Assembly (NCBI RefSeq): GCF_003600895.1
Contig: NZ_QYRP01000002.1
Location: forward strand, 3,348,001-3,412,000
DNA length: 64,000 nucleotides
Direction of reading: 5' to 3'
From: Nocardioides cavernaquae
GTDB taxonomy: Bacteria; Actinomycetota; Actinomycetes; Propionibacteriales; Nocardioidaceae
Part shown: positions 35,844 to 45,589 of the stretch, one piece after another
How the letters are laid out: each line of letters begins with the position of its first letter
Numbering within the stretch: the first letter of the stretch is position 1
The notes under the pieces: model-generated
The model's database searches: none
What the model was told of the DNA's origin: nothing
Seen by the model: only the letters and a program-made list of their open reading frames with translations
Made by a program: the position numbers and the translations under genes

Positions 35844-36646
35844 GGGTTGGCCTCTCGTGCTGCATCGTCGCGGGCCGCGTCGTACGCAGCCCAGATCTCG
35901 TCGTCGGTCTTGCCCTGGGCCTTGCCCTCGCGCCAGATCGGCCCGGGGTCGATCGCTCTCGGTTGGCGCTGGTGGCCACCGCCTCGCCAGTAGCCCATCA
36001 CGTCGTACGCCGAGGTCGGCAGCTTGACCTCGCGCATCAGGTGCTTGCGGATCGCCCGCATCTGCGCGGACTCCCCCGCCATCCAGAAGTAGCCGTCGCC
36101 CGCGGGCCACTCGATGCCCTCGACGATGGCGGCCGTGGCGGTCTCCACGTCGTGCGGGATCGGCACCCAGGTCACGGTGGCTTCGACGTAGTCGGGCAGC
36201 GGGCCGTCGGGGATCTCGGCCCACGCTGTGACCGGGACCCCCGGGTTGGACTCGATGATCCGCGCCATCGCGGGAAGGGCGGTGAGGTCACCGACGAGCA
36301 GCAGCCAGGCCGCCTCCGCCGGCATGGCGAAGCTGCCCTTCGGCTCGCTGATCGTGACCGTGTCGCCGACGCAGTCGCCAGCGGCCCACTCGGTGACCAG
36401 GCCGTGCTCGTGGACGACGACGTCGAGGGTGAGCTCGTGTGCCAGGTCGTCCCACGAGCGCACCGTGTAGTAGCGGGTCTGGAACTGGCCGGGGACGGTC
36501 AGCGCCACCCACTCGTCGGGGATGCCCGTGCTCGCGAAGGCGCCGTCGACTCCGGGGCCGAGGGCCAGGACCAGCCGCACGAAGTGATCGGACAGCTGCT
36601 CGCGGCGGATGACCTCTGCCGGGAACAGTGCTGCTCGGGTACTCAC
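35840..36646 (-). CDS. Siderophore-interacting protein (FAD/NAD(P)H ferric reductase family)
   Basis: The 268-residue protein has an FAD-binding half with RYYTVRSW near residue 58 and a C-terminal SIP domain (WLLLVGDLTALPAMARIIE, YFWMAGESAQMRAIRKHLM, YDVMGYWRGG). Members reduce ferric siderophores in the cytoplasm. GTG at 36646 lies 6 bases after TAACCT (36658-36653), a leaderless arrangement. A short C-terminal extension ends the protein. Era is coupled downstream, an unusual pairing. Confidence 0.92.
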   Translation of the reverse strand: MSTRAALFPAEVIRREQLSDHFVRLVLALGPGVDGAFASTGIPDEWVALTVPGQFQTRYYTVRSWDDLAHELTLDVVVHEHGLVTEWAAGDCVGDTVTISEPKGSFAMPAEAAWLLLVGDLTALPAMARIIESNPGVPVTAWAEIPDGPLPDYVEATVTWVPIPHDVETATAAIVEGIEWPAGDGYFWMAGESAQMRAIRKHLMREVKLPTSAYDVMGYWRGGGHQRQPRAIDPGPIWREGKAQGKTDDEIWAAYDAARDDAAREANP

Positions 36647-36666
36647 CGGCCAAGGTTACCGGCGGA

Positions 36667-37950
36667 TCACCAGTTCGGACGAAGCGGGAAGGCCGGGGTG
36701 CCATGGGCGTCGGTGCGTGAGGCGAGCACGTGGTGCAGCTGCAGGTCGTTGCGCTCGAACGCGATCCGCGACCCGGCGAGGTAGATGCCCCACACCCGCG
36801 CGATCTCCTCACCGGCGTCCTGCACGCAGACCTCCCAGTGCTCCACCAGGTTCCTGGTCCACGCCTCGAGGGTGAGCGCGTAGTGCTCGCGCAGGTTCTC
36901 GACGTGCTGCACCTCGAGGCCCGCGGCCTGCGCCTCGGTCGTGATCCGGCCAACACCGGTCAGCTCGGCGTCGGGGAACACGTAGCGGTCGATCACCGGT
37001 CCCGTCGGTTGCAGCCGGTTGTGCGGACGGGTGATGCAGTGGTTGAGCAGCCGGCCGCCCGGGCGCAGGCGGTCGCGCAGGAACATGAAGTACGCCGGGT
37101 AGTTGCGCACGCCGATGTGCTCGGTCATGCCGATCGAGCTGACCGCGTCGAAGCCGCTCTCCGGCACATCGCGGTAGTCGAGGTGCCGCACCTCGGCCAG
37201 CTTGCCGAGGCCCTGCTCCTCGATCGCACGCCGTGCCCAGTCGGCCTGCTCCCGGGCGAGGGTGACCCCGAGCGCGTGCACGCCGTACTCACGGGCCGCG
37301 AAACGGACCATGCCGCCCCAACCGCAGCCCACGTCGAGCAGGCGGTCGCCGGAGCGCAGGCCGAGCTTGCGCGCGATCAGGTCGTACTTCTCGTCCTGCG
37401 CCCCCTCGAGGGAGGCATTGCGGCTCGGGTAGACCGCGCAGGTGTAGGTCATCGATGGCCCGAGCAGCTGCTCGTAGAACTCGTTCGACACGTCGTAGTG
37501 GTGGCGGATCGCCTCGGCGTCACGGGTGCGCGTGTGCAGCAACCCGTCCGTCGTGCGTCGCCAGCGCGGGACGCGCTCCACGGCGGGTGGTTCCGGCGGC
37601 CGGAGGTGGCTCATCCCCAGCGCGCGTAGCAGCCGGAGCCCTTCAACCACCCCCGGTCGCCGAAGCTCGAGGCGACTCATCAGCAGCGCGACCACCGGGT
37701 AGGGATCGCCGGGGTGCACGCCGTCGACCTGGAGGTCACCGCTGACGTAGGCACGCATCATGCCGAGCTCGCCCGGCGCCGTGAGCAGATAGCTCAGCCC
37801 GCGCTCGTTGCGCAGGTGCAGCCCGTAGGGGCTGGCCGGATCACCTGTGCTGCTGCCGTCGTACGCCGAGAAGCGCACCCGCAGCGGTTCGCGGAGCAAT
37901 GACCCGAACGCATCGCTGATCGTCATCGTGCGGGTCAGGGTCTGGCTCAT
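36667..37950 (-). CDS. tmsB: Cyclopropane synthase-like methyltransferase, probable 10-methyl fatty acid synthesis (TmsB type)
   Basis: The 427-residue protein is a CFA-synthase-family enzyme with YDVSNEFYEQLLGPSMTYTCAVY, SAM motif LLDVGCGWGGM and the IGMTEHIG segment. It overlaps by four bases (ATGA) with an FAD oxidoreductase gene. This pair is the arrangement of tmsA-tmsB, in which the methyltransferase adds a methyl (as methylene) at the oleate double bond of phospholipids and the oxidoreductase reduces it to 10-methylstearate. The symbol rests on gene pairing and recall; a plain cyclopropane synthase is the alternative. Confidence 0.8.
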   Translation of the reverse strand: MSQTLTRTMTISDAFGSLLREPLRVRFSAYDGSSTGDPASPYGLHLRNERGLSYLLTAPGELGMMRAYVSGDLQVDGVHPGDPYPVVALLMSRLELRRPGVVEGLRLLRALGMSHLRPPEPPAVERVPRWRRTTDGLLHTRTRDAEAIRHHYDVSNEFYEQLLGPSMTYTCAVYPSRNASLEGAQDEKYDLIARKLGLRSGDRLLDVGCGWGGMVRFAAREYGVHALGVTLAREQADWARRAIEEQGLGKLAEVRHLDYRDVPESGFDAVSSIGMTEHIGVRNYPAYFMFLRDRLRPGGRLLNHCITRPHNRLQPTGPVIDRYVFPDAELTGVGRITTEAQAAGLEVQHVENLREHYALTLEAWTRNLVEHWEVCVQDAGEEIARVWGIYLAGSRIAFERNDLQLHHVLASRTDAHGTPAFPLRPNW

Positions 37951-39350
37951 CTGCGATGCACCGCCTTGTCGTAGAGGGAGGTCAGTCGATCATCGGGATC
38001 GTGCCTGGCCTTGACCGCGGCCAGGTGCGGTCCGTCGTAGAGCCGGTCGAACGTCTCGCGGTCGTAGAACGCCTCGCTGTAGAGGCTCTTGTGCCCGTCG
38101 AGGTCGGCGACCTTGGCCTCGATGGCACGGTTCAGGGGTGCCTCGGGAGCTGTGGGCCCGACGGCGACGGCGCCCCAGAACCCGACGTTCACATAGGTGG
38201 TGTGCGGCTCGAGCGGGTACGTCGGCCAGGGACGCCCGGCTCTGGTGTCGTCCCCACCGGGGCCCTCCGCGCGGCGGAGTCGCAGCGGGCAGAGCCACAC
38301 CGGTCGCATGCCGACCTCAGCGTCGAACCAGAACAGGAACTCGGCCAGCCGCTCGAGGGGCACCTCGACGTCCTGCACCACCCGCTCGGCTTCCGGGCGG
38401 CCCGCACGGGCGTCGAGGCGCGCTGCGATGCCGAACCTGCGGTCCAGCGCCATCATCCGGTGGTAGACGTCCGACCGGCGCAGTCGCCGCGGCCAGACCG
38501 CCCGGGCGACCGGGTTCTGTGCGCCGAACGCCCGGCTGCACCAGAACCAGTCGGTGTCCCAGCGCCAGAGGTAGTCGTGCATGGTCAGCAGATCGGTGTC
38601 GCGCTCCTGCAGCGAGCGGTAGAAGACCGACTTCCCCGTGTAGTCGGACGGCTCCACGCCTTGAGGATCGTCAGCCCAACGGGCCAGCGTCAGGACCGCC
38701 TCGTGCGGGCTGAACACCACCCCGTCGAGTCCGTGCACCGGCTCGGCGTCCCAGCTCGCCGTCTCGACGATCTCGTGCACCGTCTTGGTGAGCAGCTCGA
38801 GATCATCGAAGCGGAGGTGACGCAGGGCGGCGTAGCGGGGCGCCGGCTCGAGCTCGATGCGCAGCCGTGTCGCGTAGCCGAGTGAGCCGTAGGAGTTGGG
38901 GAACGCATCGAAGAGCTCGTCGCCCGGACGCGTCGTCAGGACCTCGCCGGCGCCGGTCAGCACGTCCATCTCGAGCACGCTCTCGTGCGGGAGTCCGTTG
39001 CGGAAGCTGGTCGCCTCGATGCCGAGGCCGGTCACCGCGCCACCGAGCGTGATGGTCCGCAGCTGGGGAACCACGAGCGGAACGAATCCTTCGGCCAGCG
39101 TCGCCGAGACCAGGTGCTCGTAGGTGCACATGCCCTGGACCTCGGCGACGCCACCGATCTGATCCACCTCGATGACGCCACCCAGACCGGAGACGTCCAG
39201 CCCGGGTGCTCGGGTTGCGTCACGAGCACGGAACAGGTTCGAGGTGCGCTTGCGCAGGCGAACCGGCGCATCGGGCGGAATTGCCGCGTATGACCTGAGC
39301 AGTCGCGCGACCCCGTCCCGGTGCCGGTCCCAGCCAACCGGAGCGCTCAC
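37947..39350 (-). CDS. tmsA: FAD-dependent oxidoreductase, probable 10-methyl fatty acid synthesis (TmsA type)
   Basis: The 467-residue protein is a PCMH-type FAD-binding oxidoreductase ([53 protein letters not shown]), similar to DprE1/Dhcr24-like reductases. Such proteins reduce the 10-methylene intermediate in tuberculostearate synthesis. GTG at 39350 is 7 bases after TAACGT (39363-39358). Together with tmsB it forms a two-gene unit. Nocardioides species are known to contain 10-methyl-C18:0, which supports the call. Confidence 0.8.
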   Translation of the reverse strand: MSAPVGWDRHRDGVARLLRSYAAIPPDAPVRLRKRTSNLFRARDATRAPGLDVSGLGGVIEVDQIGGVAEVQGMCTYEHLVSATLAEGFVPLVVPQLRTITLGGAVTGLGIEATSFRNGLPHESVLEMDVLTGAGEVLTTRPGDELFDAFPNSYGSLGYATRLRIELEPAPRYAALRHLRFDDLELLTKTVHEIVETASWDAEPVHGLDGVVFSPHEAVLTLARWADDPQGVEPSDYTGKSVFYRSLQERDTDLLTMHDYLWRWDTDWFWCSRAFGAQNPVARAVWPRRLRRSDVYHRMMALDRRFGIAARLDARAGRPEAERVVQDVEVPLERLAEFLFWFDAEVGMRPVWLCPLRLRRAEGPGGDDTRAGRPWPTYPLEPHTTYVNVGFWGAVAVGPTAPEAPLNRAIEAKVADLDGHKSLYSEAFYDRETFDRLYDGPHLAAVKARHDPDDRLTSLYDKAVHRR

Positions 39351-39400
39351 GTCTTCGACGTTACGCCGCGGCTCCGGGGAGCGTCACTGCCCAGTTGGGC

Positions 39401-39760
39401 TCAGGCGCGGAGCTTGCCGGCCGGGTCGGCGAGGTGCACGACGACGTCGTCGCCGGCGAAGTCGCTGATCGCGGCAGCATCGGGTTCGGTCAGTGCTTCG
39501 GCGTCGCCCAGGACCACCACCGCTTCCAGACCGGCCGAGCCGGAGGCGACGGCCATGCCGATGCAGACCTGGACAGCCGACAGCTGCAGCGACGGCAGGT
39601 CGACGGTCGCCGCGGCATAGGTCCGCCCGTCGGTGTCGCGGACGGCTGCGCCCTCGGCGGCACGCGTGCGGGCGCGCGTCGCGCGGGCGAGCACGACGAG
39701 CTTGTTGTCCTCCGCGCTCAGGGCTCGGGCCTTCGGTTCCGGGGTGATCGGGTCAGCCAT
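39401..39760 (-). CDS. Cytidine deaminase-like protein, degenerate
   Basis: The 119-residue protein aligns in layout with cytidine deaminase ([31 protein letters not shown] parallels the active-site helix), and the position between era and CorC is where actinobacteria often carry such a gene. The zinc and proton-transfer residues are missing: the (C/H)AE motif is replaced by LSAVQ and there is no PCxxC. It is thus unlikely to deaminate cytidine. TAGGCT (39773-39768) lies 7 bases before the ATG. Confidence 0.7.
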   Translation of the reverse strand: MADPITPEPKARALSAEDNKLVVLARATRARTRAAEGAAVRDTDGRTYAAATVDLPSLQLSAVQVCIGMAVASGSAGLEAVVVLGDAEALTEPDAAAISDFAGDDVVVHLADPAGKLRA

Positions 39761-39774
39761 GGCGCCAAGCCTAG

Positions 39775-41079
39775 TCACAGCTCGGCGGGCTCCGGCTCGT
39801 CGGCTTCCAGCTCCCCCAGGCGGCTGATCACGACCGTGCCGATCCGCTTGCGGCGCCCCGTCGCGGCCTCGGCCTCGAAGCGCAGCCCGTCGGCCACGAC
39901 CGAGGACCCGGCGATGGGTACGACGCCGAGCAGCTTGGCGAGCAGGCCACCGACCGAGTCCACCTCGTCGTCCTCGAGGTCGACGCCCTCGAAGAGCTCG
40001 TCGAGGTCCCCCAACGGGAAGCGCGAGGGCACTCGCACGGAGCCGTCCTCGAGGCGCTCGACGTCGCCCCCGGCCGCGTCGTACTCATCGGCGATCTCGC
40101 CGACGATCTCCTCGAGCACGTCCTCGATGGTGACGATGCCCGCGGTGCCGCCGTACTCGTCGACGACGATCGCGATGTGCTGGCGGCGGGCCTGCATCTC
40201 GGTCAGCAGGTCGTCGGCGGGCTTGCTGTCCGGCACGTAGTGGGCCGGCCGCAGCAGCGTGTCGATGCGCTGGGTGGTCTCGGAGTCGGCGTCCTCGAAG
40301 ACCCGACGCGAGACGTCCTTGAGATAGGCCAGGCCGAGCACGTCGTCGAGGTTCTCGCCGACGACGGGGAGTCGCGAGTAGCCGCTGCGCAGGAAGAGCG
40401 ACATGGTCTGGCGAAGGTTCTTGTGGCGCTCGATGAAGACCACGTCGTTGCGCGGGACCATCACCTCGCGGGCCGTGGTGTCGCCGAGCTCGAAGACCGA
40501 GTGGATCATCCGGCGCTCGCCCTCCTCGATGACGCTCGAGGCCTCGGCGAGGTCGACCAGCTCGCGGAGCTCCGTCTCGGAGGAGAACGGCCCCTCGCGG
40601 AACCCGCGACCCGGAGTGATCGCGTTGCCCAGGAGGATCAGCAGCTTCGGCAGCGGGCCGAGCACGCGCGTCACGACGAGCAGCGGCGCGGCCGACAGCA
40701 GCGCAACAGCGGCCGAGTGCTGGCGCCCGATCGTGCGCGGGGCCACGCCGATCATCACGTAGGAGACGAGGATCATCACGGCTGCGGCGGCCAGCAGCGC
40801 CTGCCACCATCCGCTGATCCAGTCGATGGCGAGGTGCGCGACCAGGACCGTGGCCGCGACCTCGCAGGCGATCCGCAGGAAGAGGACGGTGTTGAGGAAC
40901 CGTGGCGGGTCCTCGAGGATCTGCAGCAGCTGGCCCGAACCGGTGCGGTGCTCGGCCGCGATCTCGTCAGCGCGTGCGCGAGAGAACGACGCCAGCGCGG
41001 CGTCGGCAGCCGACAGGGCGCCAGCCGCGACCACCAGGGCGACGGCTGAGATGAGCAGCCAGAAACTCGCGGGCTCCAT
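39775..41079 (-). CDS. CNNM/CorC family membrane protein with CBS pair
   Basis: The 434-residue protein has an N-terminal DUF21 membrane domain (about four helices, residues 5-150), a CBS pair ([46 protein letters not shown]) and a C-terminal CorC-HlyC domain ([12 protein letters not shown]). Such proteins are linked to magnesium or cobalt homeostasis, though often labelled hemolysin. Its ATG overlaps the ybeY stop by one base. Confidence 0.92.
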   Translation of the reverse strand: MEPASFWLLISAVALVVAAGALSAADAALASFSRARADEIAAEHRTGSGQLLQILEDPPRFLNTVLFLRIACEVAATVLVAHLAIDWISGWWQALLAAAAVMILVSYVMIGVAPRTIGRQHSAAVALLSAAPLLVVTRVLGPLPKLLILLGNAITPGRGFREGPFSSETELRELVDLAEASSVIEEGERRMIHSVFELGDTTAREVMVPRNDVVFIERHKNLRQTMSLFLRSGYSRLPVVGENLDDVLGLAYLKDVSRRVFEDADSETTQRIDTLLRPAHYVPDSKPADDLLTEMQARRQHIAIVVDEYGGTAGIVTIEDVLEEIVGEIADEYDAAGGDVERLEDGSVRVPSRFPLGDLDELFEGVDLEDDEVDSVGGLLAKLLGVVPIAGSSVVADGLRFEAEAATGRRKRIGTVVISRLGELEADEPEPAEL

Positions 41080-41551
41080 CAGGAGCTCACGCCGGCACGA
41101 AAGGCAGCGAGCAGCTGGTCCTGGAGCGCGAACATGACGCGGTGCTCCTCCGGCTCGGCATGGTCGTAGCCGAGCAGGTGCAGGATGCCGTGGACCGTGA
41201 GCAGCTGCAGCTCCGCCTCGGTGGAGTAGCCCTCCTCGCCCGCGGCACGGCGCTCGGCTGCCTGGCGGTCGGCGACCGCGGGGCAGAGCACAAGGTCACC
41301 GAGCACGCCCTCCTCGGGCTCCTCGTTGACCAGCCCGGGCCGCAGCTCGTCCATCGGGAAGGCGAGCACGTCGGTCGGGCCCTTCTTCTCCATCCACTTC
41401 TCGTTGAGAAGCGCGATGGTCGGCTCGTCGACCGCCTTGATGCAGAGCTCGGCGAGCGGGTGCACCCGCATCTGGTCCATGACGAACCGCGCCAGCGACG
41501 AGGTGGCCACCACGTCCAGCGGCAGGCCCGACTCGTTGAGCACCTCGATGG

Positions 41552-41555
<4 letters not shown>
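41079..41555 (-). CDS. ybeY: Endoribonuclease YbeY (rRNA maturation factor)
   Basis: The 158-residue protein has the metal-binding motif HGILHLLGYDH and the upstream TDVLAFPMDE and GDLVLCPAVA segments of the family. It processes the 3' end of 16S rRNA and takes part in ribosome quality control. The TTG start at 41555 overlaps the phoH stop (TTGA). Confidence 0.94.
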
Positions 41556-42613
<1,058 letters not shown>

Positions 42614-42681
42614 GGGTGAAGTCAATGCTAGATCACCCACACCGACCTGCGCGCCCGCGTTCTCCACCGCGGGGCCCGGGC

Positions 42682-43041
42682 TCAGCCCGGAGGCCACTCC
42701 AGCGACCGGCCACCCAGCAGGTGCAGGTGTGCGTGGAAGACGGTCTGTCCCGCAGCGGGTCCGGTGTTGAAGACCATGCGGTAGCCGTCGTCGAGGCCTT
42801 CCTTCTCCGCGATGTCGCGGGCAGTGGCGATCATGTCGGAGGCGGCAGCAGGCGCCCAGTGGGCGACCTCGGCGGCGTTCTCGTAGTGGTCGCGTGGCAC
42901 CACGAGCACGTGGACCGGCGCCTGCGGGTTCACGTCGCGGAACGCGACCGACAGCTCGGTCGCGTGCACGATCTCGGCCGGGATCTCGCCAACCGCGATC
43001 TTGCAGAAGATGCAGTCCTTGTCGGGCTCCGGTGCGCTCAT
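42682..43041 (-). CDS. Histidine triad (HIT) nucleotide-binding protein
   Basis: The 119-residue protein has the zinc-site start DCIFCKIAVGEIPAEIV and the histidine triad FHAHLHLLGG near the end. HIT proteins hydrolyse adenosine phosphoramidates. TAGGCT (43053-43048) is 6 bases before the ATG, so the gene likely has its own leaderless promoter at the head of the phoH-ybeY group. Confidence 0.94.
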   Translation of the reverse strand: MSAPEPDKDCIFCKIAVGEIPAEIVHATELSVAFRDVNPQAPVHVLVVPRDHYENAAEVAHWAPAAASDMIATARDIAEKEGLDDGYRMVFNTGPAAGQTVFHAHLHLLGGRSLEWPPG

Positions 43042-43169
43042 GCGCTCAGCCTAGGGACCCGCCCCCTACCCGTGTCGACCCCTACCGGGCAGTAGGCGGC
43101 CCAAACGAATGATCCTCAGGGGCGTGTAAACCTCCGGTGACGGCCGCGCGTGCAACTAGCGTGACCACT

Positions 43170-43697
43170 GTGGCCCTTGAACCCGCGCTGACCGCCGATG
43201 AGGCGGTCGGGCAGCTGTACGCCGCTCACTGGCGACGGCTGGTGCGGCTCTCGATCCTTCTCGTGCACGACCAGGGCCTGGCCGAGGAGATCGTGCAGGA
43301 CGCGTTCGTCGCGCTCCACGGTCGCTGGTCGCGGCTGCGCGCCCCCGAGGCCGCCGCGGCGTACCTCCGGCAGACGGTCGTCAACCGCTCCCGCTCCGCC
43401 CTGCGGCACCGCAAGGTGGTCGACCGGTACGTCGCGTCCCAGCGCCTGCCGGATGTCGGACCCGACGCGGGAGCCGGTGTCGAGGCCGAGGCCCGGCGCG
43501 ACGCGGTGTTCGCAGCCCTGCGTGGACTCCCCCGCCGACAGCGCGAGGTGATCGCGCTGCGCTACTACCTCGACCTCTCCGAGGCCGACATCGCCGAGAC
43601 GCTGGGCATCAGCACCGGCGCCGTGAAGAGCCATGCGTCACGAGGGTCAGCAGCCCTCCGCGAGCGCCTGGCCGAGCAGCTGGAGGACCTCCGATGA
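43170..43697 (+). CDS. RNA polymerase ECF sigma factor (SigE-like family)
   Basis: The 175-residue protein has region 2 (VRLSILLVHDQGLAEEIVQDAFVALHGRW) and region 4 (GLPRRQREVIALRYYLDLSEADIAETLGISTGAVKSHASRG). The family is short and lacks region 1. The GTG at 43170 is chosen because TAGCGT (43157-43162) lies 7 bases upstream; GTGs at 43161 and 43137 are possible. The next gene overlaps its stop (ATGA) and encodes a membrane protein that may be its regulator. Confidence 0.88.
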   Translation: MALEPALTADEAVGQLYAAHWRRLVRLSILLVHDQGLAEEIVQDAFVALHGRWSRLRAPEAAAAYLRQTVVNRSRSALRHRKVVDRYVASQRLPDVGPDAGAGVEAEARRDAVFAALRGLPRRQREVIALRYYLDLSEADIAETLGISTGAVKSHASRGSAALRERLAEQLEDLR

Positions 43698-44839
43698 CCG
43701 GCCAGAACAGCCCCCGTCCGGGCTCTCAGCCCGACGAGCAGCTCGCGAAGCTCCTCCACGACACCGTCGACGCCATCGTGCCCCAGCACGGCCTCGACGC
43801 CATCCGTTCCCGCACGTCCCACCCCTCCAAGGAGAGCACCATGTCTGTCGCCCGTACCTGGCTTCTCGGCGGCCTCGGCGGCGCCGTAGCCACCGCCACC
43901 GTGATCGGCGGGGTGTGGTTCGCCTCCAGCAACCTCGGCAACGACGACCCCAACCCGGGTCCCGTCGGCACTCCGACCGCATCGGTGGACCCGACCGACT
44001 CCGGATCTCCGTCCCCGTCGGACTCCGCGTCGCCCAGCAAGACCCCCGACAGCACCGCCGGCCCGAAGCGCGCCGTACCTGTCTACTACGCCGGCGAGAC
44101 CCCGTCCGGCCTGCGCCTCTACCGCGAGTTCCACTCGTTGCCCGGCGTCTCAGGCGGCAGCGAGGGCGACGTCACGGGAGCCGACTCGGCCGCGAAGGCT
44201 GCTGTCTCGCACACGCCGCTCGACCCCGACTACCGCAGCCTGTGGCCCGAGGGCACCGAGGCCGACGTCTCCGACGCGGGCGACCAGCTGATCGTCAACC
44301 TGGTCGCACCCGGCGGCGGCGCAACCCTGCACGACCGCCCGTCGTCGATGACCGCTGAAGAGGCTCAACTGGCCATCGAGCAGGTCATCTACAGCGTCCA
44401 GGCTGCCTTCGGAAAGGGTCGTGTGCCGGTCCAGTTCCTGCTCGACGAGAAGCACTCCGACCAGGTCCTCGGCCAGCCCGCCTCCGAGCCGCTTGCGGCC
44501 GGGCCGGTCCTGGAAACGCTGTCGCACGTGAACCTGACCTCGCCTGCCGAGGGCGACGAGATCACCGGCGATTCGCTGGCGGTGTCCGGCGTTGCGAACT
44601 CCTTCGAGGCCAACGTGGTCATCCGGTTGCAGCGCTATGAGGGCACGGCGATCGCGTTCCAGAAGCCGCTCACGGCGGAGGGCTGGATGGGCGAGAAGCT
44701 CTTCCCGTTCTCCGGCTCGTTCGACATCTCGGATGTGGCACCCGGCAAGTACACGCTGCACGCCATGACTGACGACCCGAGCGGCGGCACCGAGGGTCCG
44801 GGCGCCTTCAGCGACACGAAGGTCATCACGATCAAGTGA
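43694..44839 (+). CDS. Membrane protein with GerMN and Gmad2 domains, possible sigma-factor partner
   Basis: The 381-residue protein has a 50-residue cytoplasmic start, one membrane helix (residues 55-77), a Ser/Pro/Asp-rich linker, a GerMN-like domain (about 155-270, TAEEAQLAIEQVIYSVQAAF) and a C-terminal Gmad2 Ig-like domain (about 285-381, VNLTSPAEGDEI). These domains occur in spore germination proteins and in actinobacterial envelope proteins. Coupling to the sigma gene and the single helix suggest an anti-sigma role, but no ZAS motif is present. Two terminator arms follow at 44875-44922. Confidence 0.8.
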   Translation: MTGQNSPRPGSQPDEQLAKLLHDTVDAIVPQHGLDAIRSRTSHPSKESTMSVARTWLLGGLGGAVATATVIGGVWFASSNLGNDDPNPGPVGTPTASVDPTDSGSPSPSDSASPSKTPDSTAGPKRAVPVYYAGETPSGLRLYREFHSLPGVSGGSEGDVTGADSAAKAAVSHTPLDPDYRSLWPEGTEADVSDAGDQLIVNLVAPGGGATLHDRPSSMTAEEAQLAIEQVIYSVQAAFGKGRVPVQFLLDEKHSDQVLGQPASEPLAAGPVLETLSHVNLTSPAEGDEITGDSLAVSGVANSFEANVVIRLQRYEGTAIAFQKPLTAEGWMGEKLFPFSGSFDISDVAPGKYTLHAMTDDPSGGTEGPGAFSDTKVITIK

Positions 44840-44874
44840 TCCGCTGATCTGAGGCTCGCGACACAGGTTCGGCC

Positions 44875-44922
44875 CAGAACCCCGCGACACGCTGTGCACC
44901 TCCAGCGAGTCGCGGGGTTCTG
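44875..44922 (+). terminator. Terminator after the sigma factor operon
   Basis: CAGAACCCCGCGAC (44875-44888) pairs perfectly with GTCGCGGGGTTCTG (44909-44922); the 20-base loop can form a small inner GCTG/CAGC stem. There is no clear T tract after it. Confidence 0.7.
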
Positions 44923-44985
44923 CGTTGAATTGGTGTCGCCTCCGATGGAGGCACCCGCCCTCGGCGGACCGCCTACGATCGAGCC

Positions 44986-45477
44986 ATGTCCTCGCTGCTC
45001 CCGAGCGCCCGCGCCGCCCGTCGTGCCGTCGGGTCGTGGTGCGCACACCACGCCGTGGCCATCCTCATGGGGATTGCTCTACTCGGGCTGGTCGGAATTG
45101 GTGTTGTGTGGCTGGGCGCGCCGCGAGCTGACGGAGCCGTCGCGACACTCTCCGGATTGTTGATCACCTGGGCGCTGATCCAGTTGCTCGGGCGTGCATT
45201 TCCTGCCCCCGACTGGCGATTCGCAGCCGTGCTCGGCACCGGCTTTGTCGTTCTCACGAGCGCCTGGATCGGGCTGGACTGGGAGCCCGCCCATTTCCCG
45301 GCGCTGTTGCTGTTCCTGTGCCTCCTTATGAAGGAGCCCCGCTCGACGAAAAGCCGGCGATCACCGCGCCAACCAGCGCTGGAGGAACGGATCGAGGAGC
45401 AGCGGGCGCGCGAGGAGCGCATCCGCCGCGTGTACCCGGAGGAGTTCCGTCCGGTCCCCTGGGAAAGGGTCGACTAG
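44986..45477 (+). CDS. Small membrane protein of unknown function
   Basis: The 163-residue protein has three to four helices (about 22-44, 52-70, 80-95, 103-115), followed by a highly charged cytoplasmic tail with a short coiled segment (ALEERIEEQRAREERIRRVYPEEF). TACGAT (44974-44979) lies 6 bases before the ATG. I do not recognise the family. Confidence 0.7.
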   Translation: MSSLLPSARAARRAVGSWCAHHAVAILMGIALLGLVGIGVVWLGAPRADGAVATLSGLLITWALIQLLGRAFPAPDWRFAAVLGTGFVVLTSAWIGLDWEPAHFPALLLFLCLLMKEPRSTKSRRSPRQPALEERIEEQRAREERIRRVYPEEFRPVPWERVD

Positions 45478-45505
45478 GGCCACCTGCCAGCTCAGGTCAC
45501 CGCTA

Positions 45506-45525
45506 CACGCCGCGGGAACGGCGTG
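45506..45525 (+). terminator. Possible terminator after the membrane protein
   Basis: CACGCCG (45506-45512) and CGGCGTG (45519-45525) flank a 6-base loop, with a second weaker pairing of CTGCCA and TGGCAG outside it. No T tract is present. Confidence 0.5.
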
Positions 45526-45589
45526 CCTGTGGCAGTTGCGCTGAGAAGTGGTTGCCCTCTGTGTCGGTGCCGGGTGGCAGGCTGACCTC

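Noticed and set aside
34845..36224. A longer Era reading frame starting upstream of 35843
   Set aside because: The extra 127 residues are out-of-frame translation of the siderophore-interacting protein gene; the ATG at 35843 fits the Era family.
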